Of a stretch of 64,000 bases of DNA, positions 20,924-30,804 are shown piece after piece. Position numbers and translations under genes: made by a program. Each line of letters opens with the position of its first letter. The first letter of the stretch is position 1. Location of the stretch: the NCBI RefSeq assembly GCF_001597725.1, contig NZ_LUTR01000014.1, forward strand, positions 20,769 to 84,768, written 5' to 3'. The stretch is from Neptuniibacter marinus. Lineage in GTDB: Bacteria; Pseudomonadota; Gammaproteobacteria; Pseudomonadales; Balneatricaceae. The notes under the pieces were generated by a model. The model was not told the origin of the DNA. It did no database searches and saw only the letters and a program-made list of their open reading frames with translations.

Positions 20924-22387
20924 ATGGCGCATGGAGCTTTGAGCAACCCCTATAAAGGGAAAGGCGTTATAACTATTGTTATATGCTTCTTTTTGGTGCT
21001 TGATTGCACTGCTTTGGGCATAAATTTCTTCATTACTCAGCAAGTTGAAGATGATGCATTGGCCATAAATATAGCTGGCAGACAGAGAATGTTGTCGCAG
21101 CGAATGACGAAAGTTTTACTTTTGATGTCCGATGATCAGATGAGTTCAGTTACCTATAAAAAAGAGTTGGAGTATGTCTATAAATTATTCCTCTCTACAT
21201 TGGTTGTTTTTGAAGAGGGTGGCGATTCTGTTGGCGGTTTAGGTGATAGTAAAAAATTTCCAGGTTTGTCAGACCCTATTGCTCTGCAGTTTGTATCTGA
21301 AACCCGTGGGTTGATTGATAAGTTAGGTTTACATATAGAAAAGCTGCTTGAGAATCCTGAAGATCAAGTCGCTTTTAATAGCGCATTAGAGATCAGTAAA
21401 AACAGTAATTTAAAAATGCTGGGTCTTATGAATGCCTTAACTTTTCGTATTGAGCAGATGGCGGCAGAGAAGACAACGAGCCTGCGCTGGGTTCAGGCAT
21501 TTGCTTTTGTGTTAGCGTTATTGAATTTTGCGATCATTGTTAGGCTCTATAACAAACGTTCGGAAGAGACAGAAATGTTAATGCAAAGCTTCATGCATTT
21601 AGTCAATAGTGCTGCAGCTTGTTTGATTGTCTTTAATGAAAAAGGTGAAGTTCAGTTTGCCAATGCTATGAGCTTGGAAAAGTTTGGTTATTCAAAAAAG
21701 GGCTTTTTGACGCTGACCGAGAGTCAGCTTTTTCGAGTCGAGAATGATGAAACCTTTGCTATTACTGCAACCGGTGAGGCTATAAAAATTGAATTATTAA
21801 AACGTAGCTTTGTCTTAAATGGAAAGAAGTTTTTGATAACGACGATCAATGATATTAGCCACCATATGAAGGTCCAGGAACATTTATCTTATCTTGCCAG
21901 CCATGATCTTCTTACGGGGATTGGTAATAGACGAGGCTTGTTAGATAGATTGGAACTCGAGGTGGCTAGAGCTGAGCGATATGAAGGTAAGTTAGGGGTT
22001 TTCTTTATTGATCTTGATAAGTTTAAGCCAGTAAATGACCTGTTTGGGCATGGGGTTGGTGATATGCTTTTGAAGAAATTTTCTAATCGATTAAAAAATG
22101 CTGTTAGGAAATCAGATTTTGTTGCTCGTTATGGTGGGGATGAATTTGTAGTTTTAATGATAGATGTAAAAGATGATGAGGCTTTTGAAAGTTGTCGTAA
22201 GGCGATAGGCGATGTTTTTCAAAGACCTTTTGATTGGGAGGGAGAAGAGATCTTTTTGGATTGTAGTGTGGGTGTATCAACTTATCCTGCAGATTCTAAA
22301 GATAGTTACGATCTTCTATTGCTTGCTGATCAACGTATGTATGAATCTAAAAAAAATAAACGCAAAGTTAGTTCAGTATCTTCGTGA
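20924..22387 (+). CDS. Diguanylate cyclase with PilJ/NarX-type sensor, PAS-like and GGDEF domains
   Basis: Makes the second messenger c-di-GMP from GTP. A membrane helix (about 15-34) leads into a periplasmic domain with AINIAGRQRMLSQRMTKVLLLM, the hallmark of type IV pili/NarX-like sensor regions. A second helix lies at about 187-207, followed by a PAS-like segment. The GGDEF domain has an intact active motif GGDEF at 404-408, preceded five residues earlier by RKSD, the inhibitory I-site. It should therefore be active and feedback-controlled. An EAL gene follows directly, so the pair probably make and break c-di-GMP together. AAGGA precedes the ATG by 10 bases. Confidence 0.85.
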   Translation: MAHGALSNPYKGKGVITIVICFFLVLDCTALGINFFITQQVEDDALAINIAGRQRMLSQRMTKVLLLMSDDQMSSVTYKKELEYVYKLFLSTLVVFEEGGDSVGGLGDSKKFPGLSDPIALQFVSETRGLIDKLGLHIEKLLENPEDQVAFNSALEISKNSNLKMLGLMNALTFRIEQMAAEKTTSLRWVQAFAFVLALLNFAIIVRLYNKRSEETEMLMQSFMHLVNSAAACLIVFNEKGEVQFANAMSLEKFGYSKKGFLTLTESQLFRVENDETFAITATGEAIKIELLKRSFVLNGKKFLITTINDISHHMKVQEHLSYLASHDLLTGIGNRRGLLDRLELEVARAERYEGKLGVFFIDLDKFKPVNDLFGHGVGDMLLKKFSNRLKNAVRKSDFVARYGGDEFVVLMIDVKDDEAFESCRKAIGDVFQRPFDWEGEEIFLDCSVGVSTYPADSKDSYDLLLLADQRMYESKKNKRKVSSVSS

Positions 22388-22457
22388 ATTTCAATTATTG
22401 ATTTGGGATTAAGTGTTCCAAATTGGTTTAGAGTTAAGTAAGAGTAGAGTTTTATAT

Positions 22458-23675
22458 ATGAGCGTTACAGTTTTTCCTTATTTTCAGCCTATTATTGAAA
22501 CGGCTACAGGGCGTATAGCCGGTTATGAAGCTCTAGCGCGCATGGAGGATGCTGCGGGTAACGTTGTTTCAGCAGGTGGTCTGTTTTCGGATCATACGAT
22601 TGACGTTAAAGAGCGTATTATGTTGGATAGGGATGTTCGCCTAAAAGCGTTAAAGCAGCTTGAAAATCTTCCGGATGATACGTTTTTAAGCATAAACATC
22701 TCTCCCGAATGGCTGCAGTATTTAGAGTCTTTAGATAATCTACCAACCCTTGAGATGATTAAGTCGCTTGCGGCGGATAGCTCAAAAGTTGTTATAGAAA
22801 TTACAGAGCTTGATGGTGACCTTGATGTGATTGAGCGTTTAGTGGATCGCTATCGTGAACAAGGGTTTAGAGTTGCTATAGATGATTTTGGTACCGGTTT
22901 CTCTCAACTTGATCGAATAGCGTTGTTAAAACCCGATATTATTAAGCTTGATATGACGCTTATAAAGAGCGGTGCTGAAGATAATCGTAGGTCATCCATG
23001 ATACAGATGTTGGGTGAATTAGCGTCTAAACTTGGTAGTAAAGTACTGTGTGAAGGCGTGGAAACGGAAGATGAGTATTACTTAGCATTGAGTTGTAATG
23101 CGGTTTACGTTCAAGGTTTTTTGTTTTCAGCTGCCACTGAGAAAATGGAAGCGCCAGATAGTACAGTCGTAAAGGTAAGCAACTTATTAAGCCACTACCG
23201 TGATCGTGCTATAGAGGCAACCTCACGTAGTCATTGGCGAGCGGATAAAATAAAAGCGGAGCTATTATCTCTTCGCGAGGTGCTAAGGGCTGCAAATGAT
23301 GATGGGGGTTTAGAGCATTTTGTTGCTGCAGACCACCTGTTACGTTTTTATCTTTGTGACCGGTTAGGGAATCAGATCTCACCCAACTATGAAAATAGTG
23401 ATAAAGGTTGGATCAAGGATAATAGCCATAACGGATATAATTGGAGTTGGCGGCCATACTTTTTTGAGCTATTAGGCTCTACTGATACACAAAGTCGTTT
23501 GGTTTTTTCTGAACCTTATCAAGATATCCATACGGGTCTTAGAGCTCAAACGGCTGTTTTATTTCTAGATAATTCCAGAATTCTATTGGCCGATTTGAGA
23601 GATGAGCAGCGGGAATCAGATCTGTTTAGCCGGTTTAGTGCAATGCCTGCAGGCTGGATTCCTGAAATAGATTAA
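22458..23675 (+). CDS. EAL-domain c-di-GMP phosphodiesterase with C-terminal sensor domain
   Basis: Predicted to hydrolyse c-di-GMP. The frame is open to 22413, but the ATG at 22458 places the first EAL strand (FPYFQPIIETATGRIAGYEALARM) at the N-terminus as usual. Metal and catalytic landmarks are kept: Glu24-Ala-Leu, INISPEWL, EITELDGD, Asp142-Asp143-Phe-Gly, IIKLD, CEGVETEDE and VQGFLF. After a helical linker the last ~110 residues (FYLCDRLGNQISPNYE, then NWSWRPYFFELL) look like a PAS/Cache-like sensor of the YkuI C-terminal type. No membrane helix is seen, so it is cytoplasmic. Its stop overlaps the convergent DUF3108 gene by 4 bases. Confidence 0.85.
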   Translation: MSVTVFPYFQPIIETATGRIAGYEALARMEDAAGNVVSAGGLFSDHTIDVKERIMLDRDVRLKALKQLENLPDDTFLSINISPEWLQYLESLDNLPTLEMIKSLAADSSKVVIEITELDGDLDVIERLVDRYREQGFRVAIDDFGTGFSQLDRIALLKPDIIKLDMTLIKSGAEDNRRSSMIQMLGELASKLGSKVLCEGVETEDEYYLALSCNAVYVQGFLFSAATEKMEAPDSTVVKVSNLLSHYRDRAIEATSRSHWRADKIKAELLSLREVLRAANDDGGLEHFVAADHLLRFYLCDRLGNQISPNYENSDKGWIKDNSHNGYNWSWRPYFFELLGSTDTQSRLVFSEPYQDIHTGLRAQTAVLFLDNSRILLADLRDEQRESDLFSRFSAMPAGWIPEID

Positions 23676-24388
23676 TTAGAGTTTAGCTCTTTCAGTAATA
23701 GAGTATAAGCTTTATCTTTTTTCTCTATTTGTTTGAGCTTAATTATTTGATAGTTGAGTTCTGGGGCAAACCAGATGTAGGTTTGCCTTGGGCTGTTTGC
23801 TTCACGAACCCGCTTTACTCTAATCGTTTTATAGATGCCTATAGGGGCTTCAATTACCTCTTGGCCATCTACTTGGAATTTATACTCTTTTAAAATACCG
23901 CCATCGGCAACTTGATAGGTAAAACTGGTTTCCCCTTTAGCTAGCTCCTGCTGGAGTAGCATTTGATAACTTATTTTATCTTGTACGCCGGGGGTCACAT
24001 CCATCTGCCAAGGTTTATCGTCTACTTCATTGGTAACACGATTATTTTCCCAGTCAAAGCTGATTTCTGCGTTACGTTTTTTACCAAAAACGCTGCGCTT
24101 AAATGTGTAATGAATAGGGGAGAGGGCTTTGTTATTCCATTGAAAGTGGCTTTTTTCGAATATGCTGGCAAACATCGAGTTGGCTTTAGATTCGAACGTC
24201 CAACTATCATCGGATGACTTTTTTAGTTGGCGAATTGTGTCTCCACTCACTGAGATAGGCCCATCCCAATCTAATTCATAAGATGCTGTAAAAGGTTTAA
24301 ATACAGATACGTCAGCATGAAGAGGGGTAGTTAAGAAGAAAAGAGAGGCTAAAAGTATAAGTGGCGTCCTCAATGAAATTCTAAACAT
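23672..24388 (-). CDS. DUF3108 family periplasmic protein
   Basis: A 238-residue protein with a signal peptide (SLRTPLILLASLFFLTTPLHADV, cleavage near residue 25). The beta-rich body (FTASYELDWDGPISVSGDTIRQL, GGILKEYKFQVDGQEVIEAPIG, RQTYIWFAPELNYQIIKLKQ) fits the DUF3108 family, whose function is not established. It lies 12 bases after purN on the same strand. I recall the same pairing near purN in Pseudomonas. Confidence 0.75.
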   Translation of the reverse strand: MFRISLRTPLILLASLFFLTTPLHADVSVFKPFTASYELDWDGPISVSGDTIRQLKKSSDDSWTFESKANSMFASIFEKSHFQWNNKALSPIHYTFKRSVFGKKRNAEISFDWENNRVTNEVDDKPWQMDVTPGVQDKISYQMLLQQELAKGETSFTYQVADGGILKEYKFQVDGQEVIEAPIGIYKTIRVKRVREANSPRQTYIWFAPELNYQIIKLKQIEKKDKAYTLLLKELNSN

Positions 24389-24400
24389 AATTATATCCTC

Positions 24401-25051
24401 TTAATCTAATGGAGCCACTTGATAGCCTTGCGATGGCAGGGTATTACCATCCATAAGTATCCCGCTTTGAGTCCAGATTAACTTATTAGCACAGTATAAC
24501 TCAACGGCAAGTGGATATATTACATGCTCAATAGCATGTACTTTTTGCTGTAAGCTCTCTTCATTATCATCCATAGTGACACTGACTTTACCCTGAACAG
24601 CAAGGGGTCCCCCATCAAGCTCTTCAGTTACAAAATGTACAGTGCAGCCGTGTTCTTTGTCACCCGCTTCAATCGCACGCTTATGTGTATGTAAGCCTTT
24701 ATACTTAGGGAGTAAGGATGGGTGGATATTAAGCATCCGTCCTTGATAATGACGAACAAAGTCCGGTGTTAGAATCCGCATGAAACCAGCAAGTACAATA
24801 AGGTCAGGTTGATACTGATCTATCTCTTTAATCATCGCTTGATCAAAGCTGAGGCGATCTTCAAAGTCAGTATGTTTTAACGTGATTGCTGGAATATTAG
24901 CATTTTGGGCGCGCTGCAAGCCAAAAGCCTCGGCTTTATTGCTAAGAACAGCTTCGATACGGCCATTGATCTGGCCTGTATCGATAGCGTCCATTATAGC
25001 TTGCAGATTCGAACCACTACCTGAAATCAGGACAACGATTCTTTTGGTCAT
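24401..25051 (-). CDS. purN: Phosphoribosylglycinamide formyltransferase 1
   Basis: Transfers a formyl group from 10-formyltetrahydrofolate to GAR in purine synthesis. The substrate loop ISGSGSNLQAI is at the N-terminus; the catalytic triad is Asn108 and His110 in LNIHPSLLPKYKGLHTH and Asp146 in EELDGGP. The 216 residues match the family. It follows purM with an 8-base gap on the same strand, so the two form an operon. Confidence 0.96.
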   Translation of the reverse strand: MTKRIVVLISGSGSNLQAIMDAIDTGQINGRIEAVLSNKAEAFGLQRAQNANIPAITLKHTDFEDRLSFDQAMIKEIDQYQPDLIVLAGFMRILTPDFVRHYQGRMLNIHPSLLPKYKGLHTHKRAIEAGDKEHGCTVHFVTEELDGGPLAVQGKVSVTMDDNEESLQQKVHAIEHVIYPLAVELYCANKLIWTQSGILMDGNTLPSQGYQVAPLD

Positions 25052-25059
25052 AGGCTGGA

Positions 25060-26118
25060 TTAAACTCCCATGCCTGCAAGTTCAACCTGTTCTTCGCCAT
25101 TGTTTGCTTCAGCAATAGAACCTATTACCCAAGCCTCTTCATTGGCATCAGCCAGAATAGAAAGGGCTTCTTCTTGTTTCTCAGCAGGTACACAGATCAC
25201 CATGCCTACGCCGCAGTTAAATGTGCGGTACATTTCAGTTGTTGCTACATTTCCTTGTTCTTGCAACCATGTGAAAACAGGAGGCAAGGTCCAAGACTGC
25301 GTATTAATTACCGCTTTTGCGTTAGCCGGAAGTACGCGTGGGATATTCTCAAGTAAACCGCCGCCAGTAATGTGAGATAGCGCATTAACTTGTGACTCTT
25401 TAATGAGCTTAAGCAGAGACTTAACATAGATCCGCGTTGGTGCCATTAAAGCATCAGCCAGAGGTTTGCCATCTAATTCAGCAGTTAATTCAGTGCCGCT
25501 TACTTCTAAGATTTTACGAATCAAAGAGTAACCGTTTGAATGGGGACCTGAAGAGGCTAAACCGATCAGTACGTCACCGACTTTAACTTGGCTACCATCT
25601 ATAATGTCATCTTCTTCTACTACGCCTGTACAGAATCCGGCTAAGTCGTAATCTTCGCCTTCGTACATGCCTGGCATTTCTGCTGTTTCACCGCCGACTA
25701 AAGCGGCTCCGGCAAGCTCGCAACCTTTGCCTATGCCTGTTACAACATCTGCTGCAGTATCAACGTTAAGTTTACCTGTCGCGTAATAATCTAAGAAAAG
25801 TAGAGGTTCTGCGCCGGCTACAATCAAGTCGTTGACACACATAGCGACTAAATCGATACCAATAGTGTCGTGTTTACCTAAATCCATAGCTAAACGTAGT
25901 TTAGTACCGACACCGTCAGTACCTGAAACAAGTACAGGTTTACGATAGCCTTCAGGGATACGACATAATGCGCCGAAACCACCTAAGCCTCCCATTACTT
26001 CTGGGCGGGTGGTGCTTTTTGCTACGCCTTTAATACGATCAACTAGGGCATTGCCAGCGTCGATATCGACACCCGCATCTTTATAGCTCAGTGAGCTGCT
26101 ATCAGAACCGGTAGACAT
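25060..26118 (-). CDS. purM: Phosphoribosylformylglycinamidine cyclo-ligase (AIR synthetase)
   Basis: ATP-dependent ring closure giving aminoimidazole ribonucleotide. [22 protein letters not shown] is the family start, followed by [41 protein letters not shown] and [11 protein letters not shown]. Near the end are the nucleotide-site stretches [16 protein letters not shown] and TFNCGVGM. At 352 residues it has the usual length. It is the first gene of purMN on the minus strand, divergent from the DUF2066 gene across 195 bases. Confidence 0.96.
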   Translation of the reverse strand: MSTGSDSSSLSYKDAGVDIDAGNALVDRIKGVAKSTTRPEVMGGLGGFGALCRIPEGYRKPVLVSGTDGVGTKLRLAMDLGKHDTIGIDLVAMCVNDLIVAGAEPLLFLDYYATGKLNVDTAADVVTGIGKGCELAGAALVGGETAEMPGMYEGEDYDLAGFCTGVVEEDDIIDGSQVKVGDVLIGLASSGPHSNGYSLIRKILEVSGTELTAELDGKPLADALMAPTRIYVKSLLKLIKESQVNALSHITGGGLLENIPRVLPANAKAVINTQSWTLPPVFTWLQEQGNVATTEMYRTFNCGVGMVICVPAEKQEEALSILADANEEAWVIGSIAEANNGEEQVELAGMGV

Positions 26119-26313
26119 GGATCAGTTAACCTTTCATGTGCAAGGGAAAATATGGAAGAAAATTATTGCGCGTATTCTACCGTTTCTTGGCATTTAATAC
26201 ACTCATATCCTGATGCAAAATTAACAAAATGTCATAAGAAACCATCTAAAAAGCATTATCAGCTTGTGGTACAGTTACGCCATCTTCCTGTTTGCAAATT
26301 TTGAGGCAGCTTA

Positions 26314-27372
26314 ATGGACGTCTTGCGGACTTATTGCATTACCTTGCTTGTATTTGTTTTTGCTGTTGTTACACCTGTTGCCTATGCAGGCACTATGAGT
26401 AACCTTTACAGCGTCGAACTACCCGTTAACGCAGAAACGCAGGCGCCGACTGATGCACAAATTACTGAAGGTCTAAAGCAGGTCTTGGTAAAAGTATCAG
26501 GTAAGCGGTCATTAAATACCCACCCGGCTATTCGTCAGCAATTACAGGCGCCATCGACTTTTTTACAGCAGTTTAGTTTTACGAGTCGAATCATTGCGGG
26601 GCAAAATGTTACAAGATTGCTTCTTGATTATAACAGTGCTGCCGTTGACCATTTGATTACCCAAACTGGAGTGAAGCCATTAGGTATTCAGCGTCCTACC
26701 TTGTTGGTATGGTTGGTCTCCGATCAGCAGGGTTATCAAGACTTCGTTTCTGCCGACAGCGTTGAGATTAATCTTTTAAATTCAACTGCTCGTGCTCGGG
26801 GTCTACCTATCCAACTGCCTTTGTTAGATTTACAGGATCAGACAGCAATACAGGTGAGTGATGTATGGGGGTTATTTGAAGATGCAGTACAATCCTCCTC
26901 GACACGCTATCGTCCAGATGCGGTGATTGCTGCTCGGTTGCAAAAATCAACTTCGGGCATGATTCAGTTGAATGCTATCTTTTTAAAGGATGGAAAGGTT
27001 GAGCGACTATCCTATTCAGGTAACGCAGAATCTGTCTTGACTCAAATGGTAGATACTATATCCGATCAGTTGTTTAATCCCGTTGTTAGCCATGATTTGA
27101 GCTATTTTCAATCAGGGGTTGCTGTTAAGGTTAGTAATATCAATAGTTTAAGTGATTATGTGCAGATAACTGATTTTTTAAAATCCCTTCCGATCGTACG
27201 TACACTAAAGCCTGAGAGGGTGATGAGTGGTGACGTTGTTTTGAGATTGGAGCTAGATGGAAGTGAACAGCAGCTGCAGCAAGCAATTGGCGTTGAACCT
27301 CGTATTCAAGCGATGGATCAGCAATTAGACCTTAATGGCCTCAATATATTGAGCTACCGTTGGCAAGGTTAA
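26314..27372 (+). CDS. DUF2066 family secreted protein
   Basis: The protein starts with a signal peptide (TLLVFVFAVVTPVAYAG, cleavage near 26) and continues with LYSVELPVNAETQAPTDAQITEGLKQVLVKVSGKRS, the conserved opening of DUF2066. Function is unknown. TGAGG precedes the ATG by about 10 bases. It is followed by a PerM-like permease and hda, the order seen near purM in Pseudomonas. The gap to the permease is 19 bases, so they are probably co-transcribed. Confidence 0.8.
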   Translation: MDVLRTYCITLLVFVFAVVTPVAYAGTMSNLYSVELPVNAETQAPTDAQITEGLKQVLVKVSGKRSLNTHPAIRQQLQAPSTFLQQFSFTSRIIAGQNVTRLLLDYNSAAVDHLITQTGVKPLGIQRPTLLVWLVSDQQGYQDFVSADSVEINLLNSTARARGLPIQLPLLDLQDQTAIQVSDVWGLFEDAVQSSSTRYRPDAVIAARLQKSTSGMIQLNAIFLKDGKVERLSYSGNAESVLTQMVDTISDQLFNPVVSHDLSYFQSGVAVKVSNINSLSDYVQITDFLKSLPIVRTLKPERVMSGDVVLRLELDGSEQQLQQAIGVEPRIQAMDQQLDLNGLNILSYRWQG

Positions 27373-27391
27373 AACAAATAGGTATAGGGAT

Positions 27392-28492
27392 ATGACGGAA
27401 TCACAACGCTGGTTTTTTTTAATAATAGCTTTAGTGCTATCAGGTGTGATCTATCTGTTAGCTCCGATCCTATCACCGTTTTTGATCGGAGCTTTATTGG
27501 CATATCTGTCTGACCCTATTGCCGATCGCCTCGAGGCTTCTGGTTTATCAAGAACTGTTTCAGTAGTCATTGTTTTTATCGCTATGACTGCATTAGTTGC
27601 ACTGTTGTTTCTAATCTTCATTCCGAAAATTGGTTATCAGATTCAGACCTTATTAGAACGGGTTCCTCAAGCAATAGTTTTGTTTGAAGAGCAGATTTTT
27701 CCTTGGATTCTGAGTACTTTTAGCCTTGAAGCTTCTGTTTTTGATTTTGCCCATCTTAAAAAACTTTTAGTGGGTGATCTGCAAAAAACGAGCGATATTA
27801 TGGCGCAATTAGTGGGTGGTATAACGAAGTCCGGCCTAGCTATTGTTGCATGGGTCGCGAATCTCGTTTTGATTCCTGTCGTTACATTTTATCTGTTACG
27901 TGATTGGGATGTTATGGTTGATAAGATCAAACATCTATTGCCTCGTAATCTAGAGACAAAAGTCTCTCTATGGGCATCTGAATGCGATGAGGTGTTGGGT
28001 GCTTTTATGAAAGGGCAGCTATTGGTCATGTTGGCGCTAGGTATTGTTTATGCGTCAGGTTTATGGATTGTAGGGCTTGATCTAGCGCTTTTGGTTGGTA
28101 TGATCGCAGGCCTTGCGAGTATAGTTCCCTATATGGGATTTATTATTGGTATTGTTGTAGCCAGTGTTGCGGCTTTTATGCAGTTCCAAGATCCTATGGT
28201 GCTGGCTTTTGTGGGTGTGGTATTTATTGTTGGTCAACTATTAGAGGGGATGTTGTTAACACCGCTTCTGGTTGGTGATCGTATTGGATTGCACCCAGTT
28301 GCTGTTATTTTTGCTATTATGGCCGGCGGCCAGCTTTTTGGTTTTGTCGGGATTTTATTGGCACTGCCTGTTGCAGCTGTGGTTATGGTGTTACTGCGTC
28401 ACCTAAATGAAGGGTATAAGAGTAGTGCTTTATACGCGCATGACTCTTCGAGTGATCTTGAACAATCTGAATCGTTAACAAATGACAACTAA
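27392..28492 (+). CDS. AI-2E family transporter / PerM-like permease
   Basis: A 366-residue inner-membrane protein with about seven hydrophobic segments. LAPILSPFLIGALLAYLSDPIADRLE near the N-terminus and IVPYMGFIIGIVVASV, then EGMLLTPLLVGDRIGLHPVAVIFAIMAGGQLFGFVGILLALPVAAV near the end are the family core. Members have been linked to autoinducer-2 export or Na/H exchange, so substrate cannot be given. Its last 11 bases overlap the start of hda, indicating coupling. Confidence 0.85.
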   Translation: MTESQRWFFLIIALVLSGVIYLLAPILSPFLIGALLAYLSDPIADRLEASGLSRTVSVVIVFIAMTALVALLFLIFIPKIGYQIQTLLERVPQAIVLFEEQIFPWILSTFSLEASVFDFAHLKKLLVGDLQKTSDIMAQLVGGITKSGLAIVAWVANLVLIPVVTFYLLRDWDVMVDKIKHLLPRNLETKVSLWASECDEVLGAFMKGQLLVMLALGIVYASGLWIVGLDLALLVGMIAGLASIVPYMGFIIGIVVASVAAFMQFQDPMVLAFVGVVFIVGQLLEGMLLTPLLVGDRIGLHPVAVIFAIMAGGQLFGFVGILLALPVAAVVMVLLRHLNEGYKSSALYAHDSSSDLEQSESLTNDN

Positions 28493-29186
28493 CCATCCAT
28501 TTCAAATTCCATTATCCGTTGGGTTGCACGACGATGCTCGTTTTGAGAATTTTTATTCTCAAGGTAACGAATTAATATGTGCCAGCTTAAAAGCTGCAGC
28601 TCATGCCGAGGGTGAACAGTTCATCTATATTTGGGGTGGGGAGGGTGTTGGGTGTACGCATTTACTGCAAGCGGTTTGTCATGAAGCTGATCCTGCGGGC
28701 ACAACGGCTGCTTATCTGCCTCTGGATGAGCTAAAACATATGGGTGGCGGTATTCTTGATGGTATGGAATATCTTGATCTTGTTTGCTTAGATAGTATCG
28801 ATGTAGTGGTAGGTGACAAGCAATGGGAAGAGGCGTTATTCCATTTCTTCAATCGTATTCGTGAACAAGGCAATATATTAATTATTGCCGCAAGTTCTGC
28901 GCCGCGATATTTAGGAATTAACTTACCCGATTTAGCGTCTCGTCTAAGTTGGGGGGTCGTTTTCCAGGTTCAGGCTTTAGATGATGCCACTAAGCTTAAA
29001 GCAATTCAGATGCGAGCTACTGCACGAGGGCTTGAGTTCTCTGAAGATGTTGCCCGGTACCTCCTTCATCGTGCAAGTCGTAATATGAATGATTTAACGT
29101 CGTTACTTGATACCTTAGATCAAGCCTCGTTGAGTGCTAAACGTAAGGTTACTATTCCTTTTATTAAAGAAGTAACTGGGTTGTAA
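28482..29186 (+). CDS. hda: DnaA regulatory inactivator Hda
   Basis: A 234-residue DnaA-like AAA+ protein that promotes hydrolysis of DnaA-ATP with the beta clamp. The N-terminus FQIPLSVGLHDDARFENFY contains the clamp-binding Q-P-L peptide. The P-loop is degenerate (GGEGVGCTH), as in other Hda proteins, where the lysine is also replaced. LPDLASRLSWGVVFQVQALDD is the sensor region. It lies at the end of the DUF2066-PerM-hda block. Confidence 0.92.
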   Translation: MTTNHPFQIPLSVGLHDDARFENFYSQGNELICASLKAAAHAEGEQFIYIWGGEGVGCTHLLQAVCHEADPAGTTAAYLPLDELKHMGGGILDGMEYLDLVCLDSIDVVVGDKQWEEALFHFFNRIREQGNILIIAASSAPRYLGINLPDLASRLSWGVVFQVQALDDATKLKAIQMRATARGLEFSEDVARYLLHRASRNMNDLTSLLDTLDQASLSAKRKVTIPFIKEVTGL

Positions 29187-29346
29187 ACTGGCTTTTAGAG
29201 CAGGCCACGATTGGTAATTTCCCTCCCCCTTTTTTGCTCTAGCTTTCCTAATTTCTTTCTGGCTTTTCATAAAGCTGTCATTATTATCTGTGAAGCTCCT
29301 TTATGTAGAGTTCTAATTTCATTAGGGCGCTTTTCTTGGAGGTTAT

Positions 29347-29715
29347 ATGGCGAAGAATCATCTTTCTGAAAAATTGCAGAAAAAGATAGACAAAGAAAAG
29401 GTGTTGATTAAAGAGAACAATGTTCGTTTTACGGTGACACACCTGAGTCCTAAAGGAAAAGTACTAGGCCGTGAATGGTATAAAGGTTTTACGGCGGTGA
29501 CGGATAAGCGTTTAATATTGGTTTCAAATAGTGTTAAGTTTCTCAATCTAAAAGGCGGTGATGATCGTTTTTCTACTGCAAAGTTTATTGAAGATAATGT
29601 TGCATGTTTAGAGGTTGAGTATTTTAAAGAGATTGGTAGTCATCGTTGCGTTGAATTTCATATATATACAGATAAAGTCGATAAGTTTTTAAAGCAGATC
29701 GAGAAATTATCTTAA
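29347..29715 (+). CDS. Small protein with PH-like pattern, function unknown
   Basis: 122 residues, soluble. A lysine-rich helical start (SEKLQKKIDKEKVLIKENN) is followed by strands, and the stretch GFTAVTDKRLILVSNS resembles the core of bacterial PH-like domains. No catalytic motif is visible. CTTGGAGG stands close before the ATG and is a strong ribosome binding site, which supports a real gene. It has its own spacing on both sides (about 160 and 110 bases). Confidence 0.7.
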   Translation: MAKNHLSEKLQKKIDKEKVLIKENNVRFTVTHLSPKGKVLGREWYKGFTAVTDKRLILVSNSVKFLNLKGGDDRFSTAKFIEDNVACLEVEYFKEIGSHRCVEFHIYTDKVDKFLKQIEKLS

Positions 29716-29823
29716 GTATTATCTAGGCGGGGTCTCTTCCTGCCTATATTTTCCCTGCTTCCTCAAGTAAACAACTCCCTTCCTTGATAAATATAATCAA
29801 CTCCCGCATTATTCCGCTTTTTT

Positions 29824-30525
29824 ATGGGGCTTTGCGTGTATCAGATCATTGATCAAACAGACGATCTTCTTGTGATTAACAAATCTCAGGGGGTTAGTGT
29901 CCATAAAGACCAGAATGACACTGGTTTAACTATGCAGTTAAAAGATGATCTTAAATTAGATGAACTTTATCTCATACATCGATTAGATAAAGTCACATCA
30001 GGCCTTTTGCTCTTTGCGAAACAGGCGAAAGCTGCGGCGGCACTCTCTGCGCTATTCCGGGAGCGTAAAGTCACTAAGTATTATCTTGCGATATCCGCAA
30101 AAAAGCCTCGCCGAAAGCAAGGTGCTATCATTGGCGATATGGTCAAGGCGAGACGGGGCAGCTGGAAGCTTTTGTTGAGCAAAGAAAACCCCGCGATTAC
30201 CCAGTTTTTTAGTACCTCACTAGCTCCGGGGTTCCGTCTGTTTATCATAAAACCATATACAGGAAAGACCCACCAAATTCGTGTAGCTTTAAAAAGTGAA
30301 GGTTCACCAATATTAGGTGATCAGCTTTATGCGGGTTTGGAATCTGATCGGGTTTATCTACATGCTTTTAGTTTGAGTTTTAGCTACGACAATCAACAGT
30401 ATAATTACTCCTGCTTGCCTAACGAAGGAGAGCTGTTTGGCAGTGATTTTAAACGAGTAGTTAGTGATTTTTTCGAGCACCCAGACCAATTAAAATGGCC
30501 AAAAATAACGACTAATAAAAGGTAA
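29824..30525 (+). CDS. RluA-family pseudouridine synthase (TIGR01621-like)
   Basis: Predicted to isomerise uridine to pseudouridine in an RNA I cannot name. The catalytic aspartate is Asp55 in IHRLDKVTSGLLLFAK. Other family pieces are FRERKVTKYYLAI, KPYTGKTHQIRVALKS and ILGDQLYAG. At 233 residues it is a short, stand-alone catalytic domain without the S4 RNA-binding domain of RluC/D. A small zinc-ribbon gene begins 2 bases after its stop and is probably coupled. Confidence 0.85.
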   Translation: MGLCVYQIIDQTDDLLVINKSQGVSVHKDQNDTGLTMQLKDDLKLDELYLIHRLDKVTSGLLLFAKQAKAAAALSALFRERKVTKYYLAISAKKPRRKQGAIIGDMVKARRGSWKLLLSKENPAITQFFSTSLAPGFRLFIIKPYTGKTHQIRVALKSEGSPILGDQLYAGLESDRVYLHAFSLSFSYDNQQYNYSCLPNEGELFGSDFKRVVSDFFEHPDQLKWPKITTNKR

Positions 30526-30527
30526 TA

Positions 30528-30749
30528 ATGATGAGTGATAATGAACGCATTGAACGTGATTTTAACCTTCGCGATGAAGATGAGAAAAAGGCTTTCCTTG
30601 AGGAAACTTGGTGTGATAACTGCCAAGAGGTCAATCTTGGAATGAAAAATCCAATAGAGTATGAGCAAAACGATATTATCTTTATTGAAGGTAAATGTCG
30701 TAAATGTGGAAATATTATTCTGACTGAGATTACAGAAGAAGAGTTTTAA
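30528..30749 (+). CDS. Small zinc-ribbon-like acidic protein
   Basis: 73 residues with two CxxC pairs (TWCDNCQEVN near 29-32 and GKCRKCGNII near 57-60), a likely zinc ribbon. The rest is very acidic (RDEDEKKAFLEE, TEITEEEF). I do not know the family. AAAGGT precedes the start, where two ATG codons stand in a row. It sits between the pseudouridine synthase (2-base gap) and tcdA, both acting on RNA, so an RNA-related role is conceivable but unproven. Confidence 0.75.
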   Translation: MMSDNERIERDFNLRDEDEKKAFLEETWCDNCQEVNLGMKNPIEYEQNDIIFIEGKCRKCGNIILTEITEEEF

Positions 30750-30804
30750 GTTAATTAAGTGTTTGAACTGCGTTTTAGATTTAGCACAAGTTAGGGGAAG
30801 ATTG

